Assembly (NCBI RefSeq): GCF_014055005.1
Contig: NZ_CP059570.1
Coordinates: 2,604,001-2,668,000 of the forward strand
DNA length: 64,000 nucleotides
Reading direction: 5' to 3'
From: Neisseria dentiae
Lineage (GTDB): Bacteria > Pseudomonadota > Gammaproteobacteria > Burkholderiales > Neisseriaceae
This document shows positions 43,629-52,358 of this stretch, one piece after another; position 1 is the first letter of the stretch; each line of letters starts with the position of its first letter. The notes beneath the pieces were generated by a model. It was not told the DNA's origin and searched no databases. It was given only the letters and a program-made list of their open reading frames with translations. A program made the position numbers and the translations under genes.

Positions 43629-44756
43629 CTATCCCTGCTGCTCCAGCATCTTTCTGAAGCGGAACAGCGCATAGCCCAAAAACAGTGCGCCGGCGGCCGA
43701 CATCGCTGCCAGCTGCGGCCACACCAAATCAATGCCCGCGCCGCGCAGCAGCACGTTTTGCGCGAGCGACACAAACTGCGTGGTCGGCCAGTATTCGCTG
43801 ATCCATTGCGCGGCTTCGGGCATATTGTTGCGCGGCGAAGAAGAGCCGGAAAACATCAGCGCGATGATATACACCGGCATCATCAGCAGGCTGTATTGCG
43901 GCATGGTGGGGGCGAGGGTGGCCAACATCACCGCCAGCGAGGCGATGGAAAACATAAACACCGCCGCGCCCAGCGCAAACAGCCACAGCGAACCGGCCAG
44001 CGGCACTTCGAGCAGGCCGCCGACCAGCCAGCGCATCGACAGCAGCGCCACCGTGCAGATCACCAGCCCGTTGGCCAGGATTTTCGACAGCACGATTTCC
44101 GAGGCCCCCACCGGCATCACCAGCAAATGTTCGATGGTGCCGCGCTCGCGCTCGCGAATTACCGCCGCGCCCACCAACACCAGCGTAATCATGGTGATCA
44201 TATTATCCACCTCCATAATCGCCAGCGGCCACACGTCGCTGCCGTTGGGGTTGAACTGCATTTTGATCACCGGTTTCACCGGCATCAGCTGATCAATCAA
44301 ATCTTTCTGGCCGAGAAATTCGACCAGCTCGTTTTGAAAAATCTGCCCGATATAGGCCTGCCCCAAACCGGCCTGCGCGATGGTGGTGGCATCGGTGAGC
44401 AGCTGCACCTTCGGTTCGCGCCCCTGCTCGACATCGCGCTGGAAGTTCGGCGGAAACTCGATCACAAACACCAGCTGCCCCTTATCCATCAACGCATCCA
44501 CCTCTTCGCGGCTCACCGCTACCGGCGTTTGGAAATGCGGCGGCAGCAGCGCGGCGGTGATTTGGCGGGAAAGCGGCGAGCGGTCGGCATCGATCACGCC
44601 GACGGCGGCGTTTTTCACATCGTTGCTCACGCCGGTGGCGGCCGAGTGCACCAGAAAGGTAAACGCAAACACAATCAGCGCCACCAAAACGGTGTCGCCG
44701 AACAGGCTGCGCAGCTCTTTCAGGCTTAAGGCAAAAATGTTTTTGATGCTTCGCAT
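43629..44756 (-). CDS. ABC transporter permease (YhhJ/YbhR type)
   Basis: The 375-residue protein is an ABC-2 permease with one N-terminal membrane helix (residues of about 20-40), a large extracytoplasmic domain (residues of about 45-175), and five further helices. The motif VGAAVIRERERGTIEHLLVMP near residue 190 is typical of YhhJ/YbhR/YadH-like permeases. It would pair with the membrane half of the RbbA-like protein as a heterodimer. The gene is 92 bases from the RbbA-like gene on the same strand. Confidence 0.92.
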   Translation of the reverse strand: MRSIKNIFALSLKELRSLFGDTVLVALIVFAFTFLVHSAATGVSNDVKNAAVGVIDADRSPLSRQITAALLPPHFQTPVAVSREEVDALMDKGQLVFVIEFPPNFQRDVEQGREPKVQLLTDATTIAQAGLGQAYIGQIFQNELVEFLGQKDLIDQLMPVKPVIKMQFNPNGSDVWPLAIMEVDNMITMITLVLVGAAVIRERERGTIEHLLVMPVGASEIVLSKILANGLVICTVALLSMRWLVGGLLEVPLAGSLWLFALGAAVFMFSIASLAVMLATLAPTMPQYSLLMMPVYIIALMFSGSSSPRNNMPEAAQWISEYWPTTQFVSLAQNVLLRGAGIDLVWPQLAAMSAAGALFLGYALFRFRKMLEQQG

Positions 44757-44848
44757 AATGGGCCTTTGCGGGGTTTCAGACGGCCTTTAGCCTTGGTTAT
44801 GACATTTCAACAGGCCGCATGGATGCCAATATCCGGGCTGCCTGCCGT

Positions 44849-47800
44849 TTATTTTTCCTGCTTTTTCAACAACACCGAAGCCAGCAGCAGATAGCCCAAG
44901 GCAAACGCGGCCAGCACGGCGTATTCCAGGGCAAAATCGGTCAAGCCCAGCCCTTTGCTGAAGCCGCCCATGCTGATGCGCTGGAACCATGAGGCGGGAA
45001 AGCCCATTCCCATCGCATAAGCGCCGCCGCTTAAGCTGGAAAGCGGGTGGATGATGCCGGAAAAATTGACGGTGGGAATCATGGTGCCCAGCGCGGCAAT
45101 GAAAAAGGCGGCGGTTTGCGAACGGGTAAACGACGACACCAGCAGCCCCAAACCCGTTGATGCGCCCACCAGCAGCAGCGAGCCGAGCAGCAGCGCTACA
45201 AACGAACCCTTGAGCGGCACACCGAACCAAAACACCACCATCGCCGTCAGCATCACGAAATTAACCGCGCCGGACACCAGATACGGCAATTGCTTGCCCG
45301 CCAGATATTGCAGCACCGAAGCGGGCGAGGCATACAGATTGGCAATCGAGCCGATTTCGCGCTCGCGCACCACCGACAGCGCGGTCATGATGGCGGGGAT
45401 CATCATCAGCACCATCACCAGAATATTCGGCACCATGCCGTTCAAGCTCTTGAATTCGGGGTTATACATAAAGCGCGGTTCGAGGGCGGCGGGCGTGGGC
45501 GGCTCGATGCCGCGCCGTTTCAACACGTCGCGGTTGTAGCTTTCGAGCAGGGCGCCGGCATAGCCCGAAACGGTGTTGCCGTTGAACGGCGCGGTGCCGT
45601 CCACATACAGCGCCACTTCCGGCTGCCTGCCCAGCGCCACATCGCGCCCGAACGCGGGCGGAATATCCACCACCAACACCGCCCGTTCGCTTTGCAGCGC
45701 CCGCTCGGCCTCTGCCTGCGAGTGCACCGGCGGCACTTCGGCAAAATAGGCCGAACCGCGGAAATATTCGGCCAAACGGCGGCTTTCGACGCTTTGGTCG
45801 CGGTCGAGCAGGGCAAAGGTGAGGTCGTCCACATCGTAGGAAATGCTCCAGCCCACCGAAGCGAGCATAATCACCGGCCCCATCACCGCAAAAAACAGGC
45901 GGATTTTGTCGCGCAGCAGCTCTTTGGCTTCGCGGGCGGCGAAGGTCCACACCGTGGCGAACCAATAGGCCAGCGTATCGGTTTGGTGTGGTGTTTTTTG
46001 ATTGTTTGGGCTTTCAGACGGCCTGTTGTTTTCAGACAGGCCGTCTGAAACACCGGCTGCCTGTTCCCTCTCCTGCGGGAGAGGGTTGGGGGGAGAGCCG
46101 CTTTGAGCTGCGACAGCATTGGCCGCAGTTTCCGCCGTTTTGCCCTCTCCCCGACCCTCCCCCACGGGGGAGGGAGTCAGGCCGGCGGCAGGTGTTGCCG
46201 TTGTGCCCGCCACGGGTTCCTGCTTGTGCGGGGATAAGCGCTGTTGTTGTGCAGTTGATGAGGCTGGGTTTTCAGACGGCCTGTTGTTTTCAGACAGGCC
46301 GTCTGAAAGTTCCGCTGCTTCCCGCGCTTCGTCTTCCACCAAATACTGCACAAATGCTTCTTCCAGATTCGGTGCGCGGTATTGCGCCACCAGCTCGGCG
46401 GGCGTGCCCACGGCCAGCACGCGGCCTTTGTGCATAAAGGAAATGCGGTCGCAGCGTTCGGCTTCGTTCATAAAGTGGGTGGACACGAAAATGGTGATTT
46501 TGTCCTGCCGCGACAGCTTCAAGAGCGTGCGCCAAAACATATCGCGGGCGGCGGGGTCGACGCCGGAAGTCGGCTCGTCAAGAATCAGCACTTCGGGGTG
46601 ATGCAGGCAGGCGGCGGCCAGTTGCAGGCGCTGGCGGATACCCAAGGGCAGCGAAGCGGGCTTGGTATCGGCCACGTTTTCCAAATCGAACGCTTTCAGC
46701 GCATCGGCCACCGCCTGCGCGCCCGCTGCGCCCATTTGGTAGAGCTTGGCGTGCAGCTCGAGGTTTTGCCGCACGCTCAGCTCTTCATACAGCGAAAACG
46801 CCTGCGACATATAACCCACGCGCATCCGCACCGCCATACCGCCCGCATCGACGGGCGCGCCCAACAGCTCGGCGTCGCCTTCGCTGGCGGGCAGCAAGCC
46901 GGTAAGCATTTTCATGGTGGTGGATTTGCCGCAGCCGTTGCTGCCCAAAAAGCCGAAAATCTCGCCTTTTTCGATCTTGAAGCTCACATGATCCACTGCG
47001 GTAAAACTGCCGAAGCGTTTGGTCAGCCCGTGCGCTTCCATCGCTGGCGGCGAGGCGGGGTCGGGCACAAACGGTGTCATCTCCAGTCCGCCCGAACCCT
47101 GCTGCTTCTCGGGCGGCAGCATTTTGATATAGGCTTCTTCCAGCGTGGCGGCGCCGTAGGCGGCCAGCACTTCGCGGGTGGGGCGGTTGGCGAGCAGCCT
47201 GCCGTCGTCCATCGCCAGCAGGTGCTCGAACTGCTCGGCCTCGTCAATATAGGCGGTGGCCACCAGCACCGTCATGCCCGCCTGCTCGGCGCGCAGCGCG
47301 TTGACCAGCGCCCAGAACTGGCGGCGCGACAGCGGGTCGACACCGGTGGTCGGCTCGTCGAGAATCAGCAGATCGGGCGAATGCACCAGCGCGCAGCACA
47401 AACTGAGCTTCTGCTTCATGCCGCCCGAGAGCTTGCTCGCCGCGCGGTCGGGAAACGGTGCCAGGCCGGTGGCTTCCAAGAGCCGCGCAATCCGCGCCTT
47501 GCGCTGGGCCGCCCCCAGCCCGAACAGCCGCGCGTGAAAATCAATGTTTTCATACACGCTTAAGGTGGGATACAGGTTTTTGCCCAAGCCCTGCGGCATA
47601 TAGGCGATGCGGTGCGATAATGCCTGCCGCGTTTGTTTGTCGGCCATATCGCCGCCCAACACCCGCACTTCGCCCGCCTGAATCACCCGCACGCCGGCAA
47701 CCAGCGACAGCAGCGTCGATTTGCCCACACCGTCCGGCCCGATCAAACCCACGGTAACGCCGCACGGAATAGTAAGCGACACATCGTCGAGCGCAAGGGT

Positions 47801-47860
47801 TTTGCCGTAGCGGTGGCTGACGGCTTGCAGGGAAACGGCGGGGTGGAAGTTATTTTGCAT
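44849..47860 (-). CDS. RbbA-like fused ABC protein: two ATPase domains plus permease
   Basis: The 1003-residue protein combines two ABC ATPase domains with an ABC-2 permease, as in RbbA/YhiH. ATPase 1 (residues of about 8-240) has GPDGVGKST, LSGGMKQKLSL and LLILDEPTTGVD. ATPase 2 (residues of about 270-505) has GSNGCGKST, a degenerate signature (PLGIRQRLQLA) and LILDEPTSGVD. The permease (residues of about 635-1003) has an extracytoplasmic domain and the motif VREREIGSIANLY. Between them lies a linker of about 115 residues built from DUS cassettes and GC-rich repeats, which makes the protein longer than typical RbbA. The reading frame is intact throughout. Confidence 0.92.
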   Translation of the reverse strand: MQNNFHPAVSLQAVSHRYGKTLALDDVSLTIPCGVTVGLIGPDGVGKSTLLSLVAGVRVIQAGEVRVLGGDMADKQTRQALSHRIAYMPQGLGKNLYPTLSVYENIDFHARLFGLGAAQRKARIARLLEATGLAPFPDRAASKLSGGMKQKLSLCCALVHSPDLLILDEPTTGVDPLSRRQFWALVNALRAEQAGMTVLVATAYIDEAEQFEHLLAMDDGRLLANRPTREVLAAYGAATLEEAYIKMLPPEKQQGSGGLEMTPFVPDPASPPAMEAHGLTKRFGSFTAVDHVSFKIEKGEIFGFLGSNGCGKSTTMKMLTGLLPASEGDAELLGAPVDAGGMAVRMRVGYMSQAFSLYEELSVRQNLELHAKLYQMGAAGAQAVADALKAFDLENVADTKPASLPLGIRQRLQLAAACLHHPEVLILDEPTSGVDPAARDMFWRTLLKLSRQDKITIFVSTHFMNEAERCDRISFMHKGRVLAVGTPAELVAQYRAPNLEEAFVQYLVEDEAREAAELSDGLSENNRPSENPASSTAQQQRLSPHKQEPVAGTTATPAAGLTPSPVGEGRGEGKTAETAANAVAAQSGSPPNPLPQEREQAAGVSDGLSENNRPSESPNNQKTPHQTDTLAYWFATVWTFAAREAKELLRDKIRLFFAVMGPVIMLASVGWSISYDVDDLTFALLDRDQSVESRRLAEYFRGSAYFAEVPPVHSQAEAERALQSERAVLVVDIPPAFGRDVALGRQPEVALYVDGTAPFNGNTVSGYAGALLESYNRDVLKRRGIEPPTPAALEPRFMYNPEFKSLNGMVPNILVMVLMMIPAIMTALSVVREREIGSIANLYASPASVLQYLAGKQLPYLVSGAVNFVMLTAMVVFWFGVPLKGSFVALLLGSLLLVGASTGLGLLVSSFTRSQTAAFFIAALGTMIPTVNFSGIIHPLSSLSGGAYAMGMGFPASWFQRISMGGFSKGLGLTDFALEYAVLAAFALGYLLLASVLLKKQEK
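46012..46308. repeat. In-frame DUS cassette pair and GC-rich repeats within the RbbA-like gene
   Basis: Two identical 39-bp cassettes (46012-46050 and 46270-46308) each contain TTTCAGACGGCCTG and CAGGCCGTCTGAAA in inverted orientation. Each is translated on the minus strand as SDGLSENNRPSE. Between them are two inverted GC-rich palindromes (46066-46098 and 46143-46176) encoding PPNPLPQERE and PSPVGEGRGEG. The whole block is normally intergenic-type sequence, but here it is open in frame. Confidence 0.85.
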
Positions 47861-47961
47861 GGTTTTTTTTCAGACGGCCTTTTTAGTGGGAAATTGGGTT
47901 TTGACCCAACCATTTTTAAGCGGTAACTGTTGGTTGTTGGGTTTGCAATCTAAACCAACGG

Positions 47962-48408
47962 TTACAACCAGCGCCGTGTATTACGGCAATATGTTTGGTA
48001 TGCCGCCCCGAATTTTGCCGACAATATCCGCTCTTCAGGCAGGATTTGAAAACGGTGTATATAGGCGGCGAATCCGGCCACACCCAGCCAAGCGGCAGCC
48101 TGCCCCAGCCACAATGCCCAGCCGGCCAGCATCAACACCATCCCCAAATACATCGGGTTGCGGCTGAAACGGTAAATGCCGTCTGAAACAATACCGCTAC
48201 TCTGCTTGGGCTCCAGCGGATTAACAGTGGTGCCGACGCGCTTGAAAGCCGCAATACCGGCCGCAATCACACCGGCTCCAGCCGAAAACAGCAGCAATGC
48301 CAACAACGGCAGCCGAGGCAGAAGGGTATCGGGCAGCAATTTTGCAGACAGCCACATCAGCAAAGCAGCGACTATCAGCACCAATACGGGCGGGATTTTT
48401 AATTCCAT
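47962..48408 (-). CDS. Isoprenylcysteine methyltransferase (ICMT/PEMT) family membrane protein
   Basis: The 148-residue protein has about four membrane helices and the C-terminal signature of the ICMT/phospholipid methyltransferase fold: GIYRFSRNPMYLGMVLM near residue 77 and LPEERILSAKFGAAYQTYC near residue 123. The bacterial members methylate unknown small molecules or have no known substrate. It is the first of six unrelated genes separating the ABC genes from the HlyD/TetR genes. It contains a near-DUS at about 48180. Confidence 0.85.
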   Translation of the reverse strand: MELKIPPVLVLIVAALLMWLSAKLLPDTLLPRLPLLALLLFSAGAGVIAAGIAAFKRVGTTVNPLEPKQSSGIVSDGIYRFSRNPMYLGMVLMLAGWALWLGQAAAWLGVAGFAAYIHRFQILPEERILSAKFGAAYQTYCRNTRRWL

Positions 48409-48491
48409 TTTTCAATGCCTTTTTTTGTCAAATAAATTTGCAGTTAAATCTTCTCCCAACAAATCTTTTGGCGTGCCCACCCAAGCGACGC

Positions 48492-48998
48492 CTACTCTTC
48501 CACCGATCGTTTACCCAAAATCACCACATCGGCAACAAAGGTTTCCATATCGCACACCTGCGGCAACCGCCCCCATTCGCTAAAACCCAGCGAGGAAAAC
48601 AGGCGGATGCTGGGGGTATTGTGGGCGAAAATCACGGCGATGATGTTGCGGATACCCAAGGCGGGTGCCTGCGCGCACATGTATTCGGCGAGCCGCCGCC
48701 CCAAGCCGCTGCCGCGTGCGTCTTGGTGTACATAAATGCTGATTTCGGCGCTGATGCGGTAGGCGTGGCGCGGATGGTAGTCGCTGAAGCTGCTCCAGGC
48801 CAGCACCTGCCCGGCGGTGCTCTCCACTACATACAGCGGGCGGTTGCCGCCGTGGGCGTCGAACCAGGCTTGGCGGCTCTGTGTGCTGACGGGCTGCAAA
48901 TCGGCGGTGGCTTGGCGGCCGGCGATGGTGCTGTTGTAAATGGCAACGATGGCGGGCAGGTCGGCCTGCACGGCGGGGCGGATGGTGTGCGGTTGCAT
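48492..48998 (-). CDS. GNAT family N-acetyltransferase (phosphinothricin acetyltransferase-like)
   Basis: The 168-residue protein has the GNAT fold with acetyl-CoA motif A in VHQDARGSGLGRRLAEYM (residues of about 90-107) and the PAT-like start IRPAVQADLPAIVAIYNSTI. Close relatives acetylate phosphinothricin or methionine sulfoximine, but the natural substrate here is unknown. ATG at 48998 is chosen because GGAAACC precedes it; a TTG four codons earlier is possible. Confidence 0.88.
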   Translation of the reverse strand: MQPHTIRPAVQADLPAIVAIYNSTIAGRQATADLQPVSTQSRQAWFDAHGGNRPLYVVESTAGQVLAWSSFSDYHPRHAYRISAEISIYVHQDARGSGLGRRLAEYMCAQAPALGIRNIIAVIFAHNTPSIRLFSSLGFSEWGRLPQVCDMETFVADVVILGKRSVEE

Positions 48999-49146
48999 GG
49001 TGGTTTCCAAAACGGGGGTTGTTTTCAGACGGCCTCAGGCCGCGGATTAGTTTTATAGGATTTTTAAAAACAATGTGTTAGAGTATTCAAAAATGCCTGC
49101 TGTTTCTGCTTCCCTTTGCTTTGCCCAAGCAAGAAAGGAGTGTGTC

Positions 49147-49401
49147 ATGCGCTTGCATATCGGTTCGATCATTGTTTTGATCTGCGGTTTGACCGCGCTG
49201 ATTCCCGGCCTGATGGTGCTGTTCGGCTTCGGCGGCTGGGTGCACGATCTGCTCGACCAACCCATCGGCGCCATCGCGCTCTTGGTAATCGGCGGTTCGT
49301 GTATGCTGGCGGCGTTTTTCCCGCTGCTGGCCACCTATCTCACCCGCCGCGAACAGGGCAAACCGCCGTTTGAAGACGACGGGGAAGACGGCAGCGGGTA
49401 A
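49147..49401 (+). CDS. Hypothetical two-helix membrane protein
   Basis: The 84-residue protein has two hydrophobic helices (residues of about 5-27 and 40-65), followed by a short charged acidic tail (residues 70-84, PFEDDGEDGSG). I do not recognise a family. The start is the ATG after AAAGGAGTGTGTC; the frame is open upstream but lacks a better site. It is on the opposite strand to its neighbours, within the block of genes that separates the two halves of the efflux locus. Confidence 0.62.
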   Translation: MRLHIGSIIVLICGLTALIPGLMVLFGFGGWVHDLLDQPIGAIALLVIGGSCMLAAFFPLLATYLTRREQGKPPFEDDGEDGSG

Positions 49402-49425
49402 ACGCTGCATCGGCTGCATTCATTA

Positions 49426-50001
49426 TTAAATATGCTTGGCTAAGCCGCTTAAAAATCTTTGCCGCTGCTCAGCGGAGGAAGTGTTAATTTTGCCGAAATT
49501 CACCCATTTCCCCCTGCCTACACCCACACCTTTGAGTGTGTGCCTGATAATGGCTTTTTCCATCACATTGCCGCAGAAATATTTCAGATAGAAAGTCGGC
49601 GCGGTGGAAGTTGTCAGCAACAGGGCTTCGTGAATGTTGGTCAGTTTGCCGCGCAATCCGGTTTTGGTTTCGGTATAGGCCAGCGTTTTGAGGAACACTT
49701 TATCAAAAAAGCCTTTAACTACTGCCGGCACATCCGCCCACCAAACGGGAAAAATCAATATCAGCCTCTGTGTTTCCTGCAAAATCTGCTGGTAGGAGAG
49801 CACCAACGGATCCGTTGCCTGCCCGCTGTTAAACAAAGCCAACTCTTCTGTGGTGTAAACGGGGTTAAAGCCGTCGGCATACAAATCAATTAAGCGGCAG
49901 GGTTCGCCTTTGGCTTCCAGCAGACTGAGTGTTTCCTGCAAAACTGCATGATTGAAACTCTGATTGTAGGGATGGGCATAAATAATGGTTGTTAAAGCCA
50001 T
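49426..50001 (-). CDS. NAD(P)H dehydrogenase, flavodoxin-like (paralogue)
   Basis: The 191-residue protein has the same length as, and aligns without gaps to, the product of 24166-24741, at roughly 60% identity by eye. Shared motifs are IYAHPYNQSFNH, RLIDLYADGFNP and FPVWWADVPAVVKGF. It is a flavin-dependent quinone or NAD(P)H oxidoreductase. The start is the ATG after AAAGGAGCAGC; an open frame extends further upstream without support. Copies have diverged, so duplication is not recent. Confidence 0.9.
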   Translation of the reverse strand: MALTTIIYAHPYNQSFNHAVLQETLSLLEAKGEPCRLIDLYADGFNPVYTTEELALFNSGQATDPLVLSYQQILQETQRLILIFPVWWADVPAVVKGFFDKVFLKTLAYTETKTGLRGKLTNIHEALLLTTSTAPTFYLKYFCGNVMEKAIIRHTLKGVGVGRGKWVNFGKINTSSAEQRQRFLSGLAKHI

Positions 50002-50069
50002 TTTGCTGCTCCTTTCATCTTTAGGTGACTGTTTAAAGCAAAAATTTCTCCCCGCATTAACTGTATTTT

Positions 50070-50420
50070 TCAGACGGCCTCTTCGCCGCCCCTGTCCAAC
50101 ACCGCCACGGCTGCGCGCAGCCATTGCCAGGCCAGGGCCTGTTGCTCGGCACCGGCGTTCCACAAGGTGTCTTCGCCCATCACGCTGTATTCGCCGGCCG
50201 TATGCAAATCAATGTTTAGCCCGTTTTCGATGGCTTGGTGGTAGCGGGCGTATTCGCCGTCGAAATAAAATTTTTCCAATTGCCGCATAATGGCTTCGCC
50301 GCGCCGCCAGTCTTGCCGGGCGGCTTCGAGTTTGGGCAAAAGCTCGGTCCATTCGCGGTAAAGCTGCTGGATTTCGTTAATGCGCGCCTGTGCGGCGGCG
50401 GCATCGGGCAGGGTGTTCAT
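50070..50420 (-). CDS. DUF4298 domain-containing protein
   Basis: The 116-residue protein fits the DUF4298 pattern: an N-terminal amphipathic helix (RINEIQQLYREWTELLPKLE), the aromatic centre LEKFYFDGEYARYHQAIENG, and YSVMGEDTLWN. It appears soluble and mainly helical, with unknown function. The start at 50420 follows GGAGCAATAAT; an ATG five codons earlier is less well placed. A DUS overlaps its 3' end. Confidence 0.72.
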   Translation of the reverse strand: MNTLPDAAAAQARINEIQQLYREWTELLPKLEAARQDWRRGEAIMRQLEKFYFDGEYARYHQAIENGLNIDLHTAGEYSVMGEDTLWNAGAEQQALAWQWLRAAVAVLDRGGEEAV

Positions 50421-50434
50421 ATTATTGCTCCGCA

Positions 50435-50671
50435 TCAGGGTTTGGGCGCGCTGGCGGGCTTTTCCGCGCGCTCTTTTTCGGCCTGTTGTTTCTGGCGTTT
50501 TTCCAGCTCGCGCTGGCGTTTTTTGCTTTCGCGCACGCGGCGGCTTTTTTCGAATTTGTCGTTGATGCGTTCGATAACCGAGCGTTTGTTTGCCTGCGCC
50601 GCCTGGCTGTGCGCGGCGGGCAGAATCAGGGCGGCGGCCAGCAGGGCGGCGATCAGTTTGGTTTTGTTCAT
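50435..50671 (-). CDS. Small secreted basic protein, hypothetical
   Basis: The 78-residue protein starts with a clear signal peptide (residues 1-25, LIAALLAAALILPAAHSQA). The mature part is rich in Arg, Lys, Glu and Gln (KFEKSRRVRESKKRQREL) and probably forms a single charged helix in the periplasm. I do not recognise a family. It follows AAAGGAAGATATC. It lies between DUF4298 and the HlyD adaptor gene on the same strand. Confidence 0.6.
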   Translation of the reverse strand: MNKTKLIAALLAAALILPAAHSQAAQANKRSVIERINDKFEKSRRVRESKKRQRELEKRQKQQAEKERAEKPASAPKP

Positions 50672-50693
50672 GATATCTTCCTTTGCAAAGGGT

Positions 50694-51668
50694 TTACTGC
50701 GGCAGCTTTACTGCCAGTTCAGACGGCCATTGCGCTTTGTCGTCCAAGCGCACATAGCCGTTGCCCGTCATGCCGCCTTTTAATAACCCTTTATATTGCA
50801 GGGCGGTTGCTTCGGGCATTTTCAGTTTCACTTTAAACATCAGTTTGGCGCGCTCGTCGGCGGTTTCCACGTTTTTCGGCGTGAACTGGGCATCGGCGGC
50901 GATAAATGCAATTTTGGCGGGAAACACGGCGGCAATGCCGTCGAGCACAATCCGCGCCTCGCCGCCCACTTTCAGACGGCTCATCTGGCCGTTGGGCAGA
51001 AAGATATTCATCGACACATCGGCCGGATCGAGCAAACTCACCACTTTGCTGCCCGAAGCGATCACGCTGCCCTCTTCGGCGATTCTGTATTCCACCCTGC
51101 CCGCTTTCGGGCTGCGGATCAGCATATCGTTGTTGGCCGACGACGCTTCGCCGATTTGCGCCTGCGCGGCGTTCACTGCCGCCCGCGATTCGGCGCGTGC
51201 GGCTTTGGCGGCCTGCACCGATGCGGCGGCGCTGTCGCGTTCGGCGCGCCGTTTGCTCACTTCGCTGTCGGACACCAAATCGTCGCGCCGCATTTGCAGC
51301 GCGTTATCCAAATCGAGTTGCGCCACTTTCAGCCGCTGCTCGTAGGCTTTGATTTCGGCATCGGCGCGGGCGGTGCTTTCTTCGGCGCGCTGTTTCTGCG
51401 CTTTGGCCGCTTCCACGCGGCTGGTGCTGGTTTCCGACGACAATTCGGCCAACACGTCGCCTTCTTTCACTTCGTTGCCTTCGTCCACCCGCATTTTCTG
51501 CACCCGCCCGGGGTAAAGGCTGGCTACATCCAAGCGGTTGAGTTCCAAACGCCCGTTGGATTGGGCGAAGCCTGCGGGCAGGCCGCTTTGGTGCCGCTGC
51601 TGATACATATACCAACCGCCGGCGGCCAGCGCGGCGAGAAGCAAAACGGCGGGAAGCAGTTTTTTCAT
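50694..51668 (-). CDS. HlyD-family membrane fusion (adaptor) protein
   Basis: The 324-residue protein joins an inner-membrane ABC pump to an outer-membrane channel. It has an N-terminal membrane anchor (residues 4-22), the biotinyl-lipoyl half motif (YPGRVQKMRVDEGNEVKEGD), a coiled-coil hairpin (residues of about 80-185, Arg/Ala/Glu-rich), the second lipoyl half (AGRVEYRIAEEGSVI) and a beta-barrel region. It resembles YhiI/YbhG. It overlaps the TetR gene by four bases (ATGA), so the two are co-expressed. Confidence 0.93.
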   Translation of the reverse strand: MKKLLPAVLLLAALAAGGWYMYQQRHQSGLPAGFAQSNGRLELNRLDVASLYPGRVQKMRVDEGNEVKEGDVLAELSSETSTSRVEAAKAQKQRAEESTARADAEIKAYEQRLKVAQLDLDNALQMRRDDLVSDSEVSKRRAERDSAAASVQAAKAARAESRAAVNAAQAQIGEASSANNDMLIRSPKAGRVEYRIAEEGSVIASGSKVVSLLDPADVSMNIFLPNGQMSRLKVGGEARIVLDGIAAVFPAKIAFIAADAQFTPKNVETADERAKLMFKVKLKMPEATALQYKGLLKGGMTGNGYVRLDDKAQWPSELAVKLPQ

Positions 51669-52297
51669 GGTTTTTCCTGCGGGTGTTGGTTGCCGAACAA
51701 GGCGCAAAGCGCCCAATCTATGCGTTGGATAACGGCCTCGTTGCTGATTAAATAAGGGAATTCGGCGGCAATCAGCGGCGGCGCCAGCCCTGCCGACTGC
51801 AAATGCGACGCCACAATCATCGGTTCGATAACGCCGCCCATGATAAAGCCGAAATACTGCGACAAAGCGGCGGGCGGCAGTTCGCCGTTTTCTATCCCTT
51901 CCGCCAGCAGCCCCGTCAGCACGGCCACATGGCGCGAGCCGTGGTTTTTGATAAAGGCGCTCACGCACTCCGCACCGCTGCTGCTGTCGGCAAAAATACG
52001 GTGTACCCACGGCAGGTTGTCGCGCGTGAAAAACGCCACGAACGCCAGCGCCGCACGCAGTTTTTCGCGCACGGGCGCACCGGCGGGAATATGCAGTATC
52101 AGCCGCTCGAAACCCTCGCCGTATTTCTGCCGCAGCAATTCGCCCACAAACGCATCTTTGCTGTCGAACAAATGGTGGAACATGCCCGGGCTTAAACCCG
52201 CTTCAGCCGCCAGCAGCCGCACCGACACGCGGTAGCCGTGCTGCGGGTAAAGGCGCATACCGGCCTCTAAAAACTGCGTGCGAGCCTGCGTGGTCAT
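51665..52297 (-). CDS. TetR-family regulator of the efflux locus
   Basis: The 210-residue protein has an N-terminal helix-turn-helix (residues of about 20-48: GYRVSVRLLAAEAGLSPGMF followed by HHLFDSKDAF) and a ligand-binding C-terminal domain resembling the CecR/YbiH type. In E. coli, CecR sits directly before ybhG and controls the ybhGFSR efflux genes; the arrangement here is the same. A perfect 14-bp palindrome lies just upstream in the promoter and is the likely operator. Confidence 0.92.
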   Translation of the reverse strand: MTTQARTQFLEAGMRLYPQHGYRVSVRLLAAEAGLSPGMFHHLFDSKDAFVGELLRQKYGEGFERLILHIPAGAPVREKLRAALAFVAFFTRDNLPWVHRIFADSSSGAECVSAFIKNHGSRHVAVLTGLLAEGIENGELPPAALSQYFGFIMGGVIEPMIVASHLQSAGLAPPLIAAEFPYLISNEAVIQRIDWALCALFGNQHPQEKP

Positions 52298-52316
52298 AAG
52301 CGCATGATTTGGTTAT

Positions 52317-52358
52317 TGGACATTTGTCCAGTATAGTTTCAAAACCAGTGCAAGGCAA
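52317..52358 (-). promoter_or_regulatory. Promoter and operator of the TetR-hlyD genes
   Basis: On the minus strand, -35 TTGCCT (52353-52358) and -10 TATACT (52330-52335) are 17 bases apart. The palindrome TGGACAAATGTCCA (52317-52330) begins at the -10 and covers the expected transcription start. TetR proteins typically repress from such a site, so autoregulation is likely. Confidence 0.75.

Noticed and set aside
46382..47563. 393-residue plus-strand frame
   Set aside because: It is antisense to the ATPase domains of the RbbA-like protein and has shadow-frame composition.
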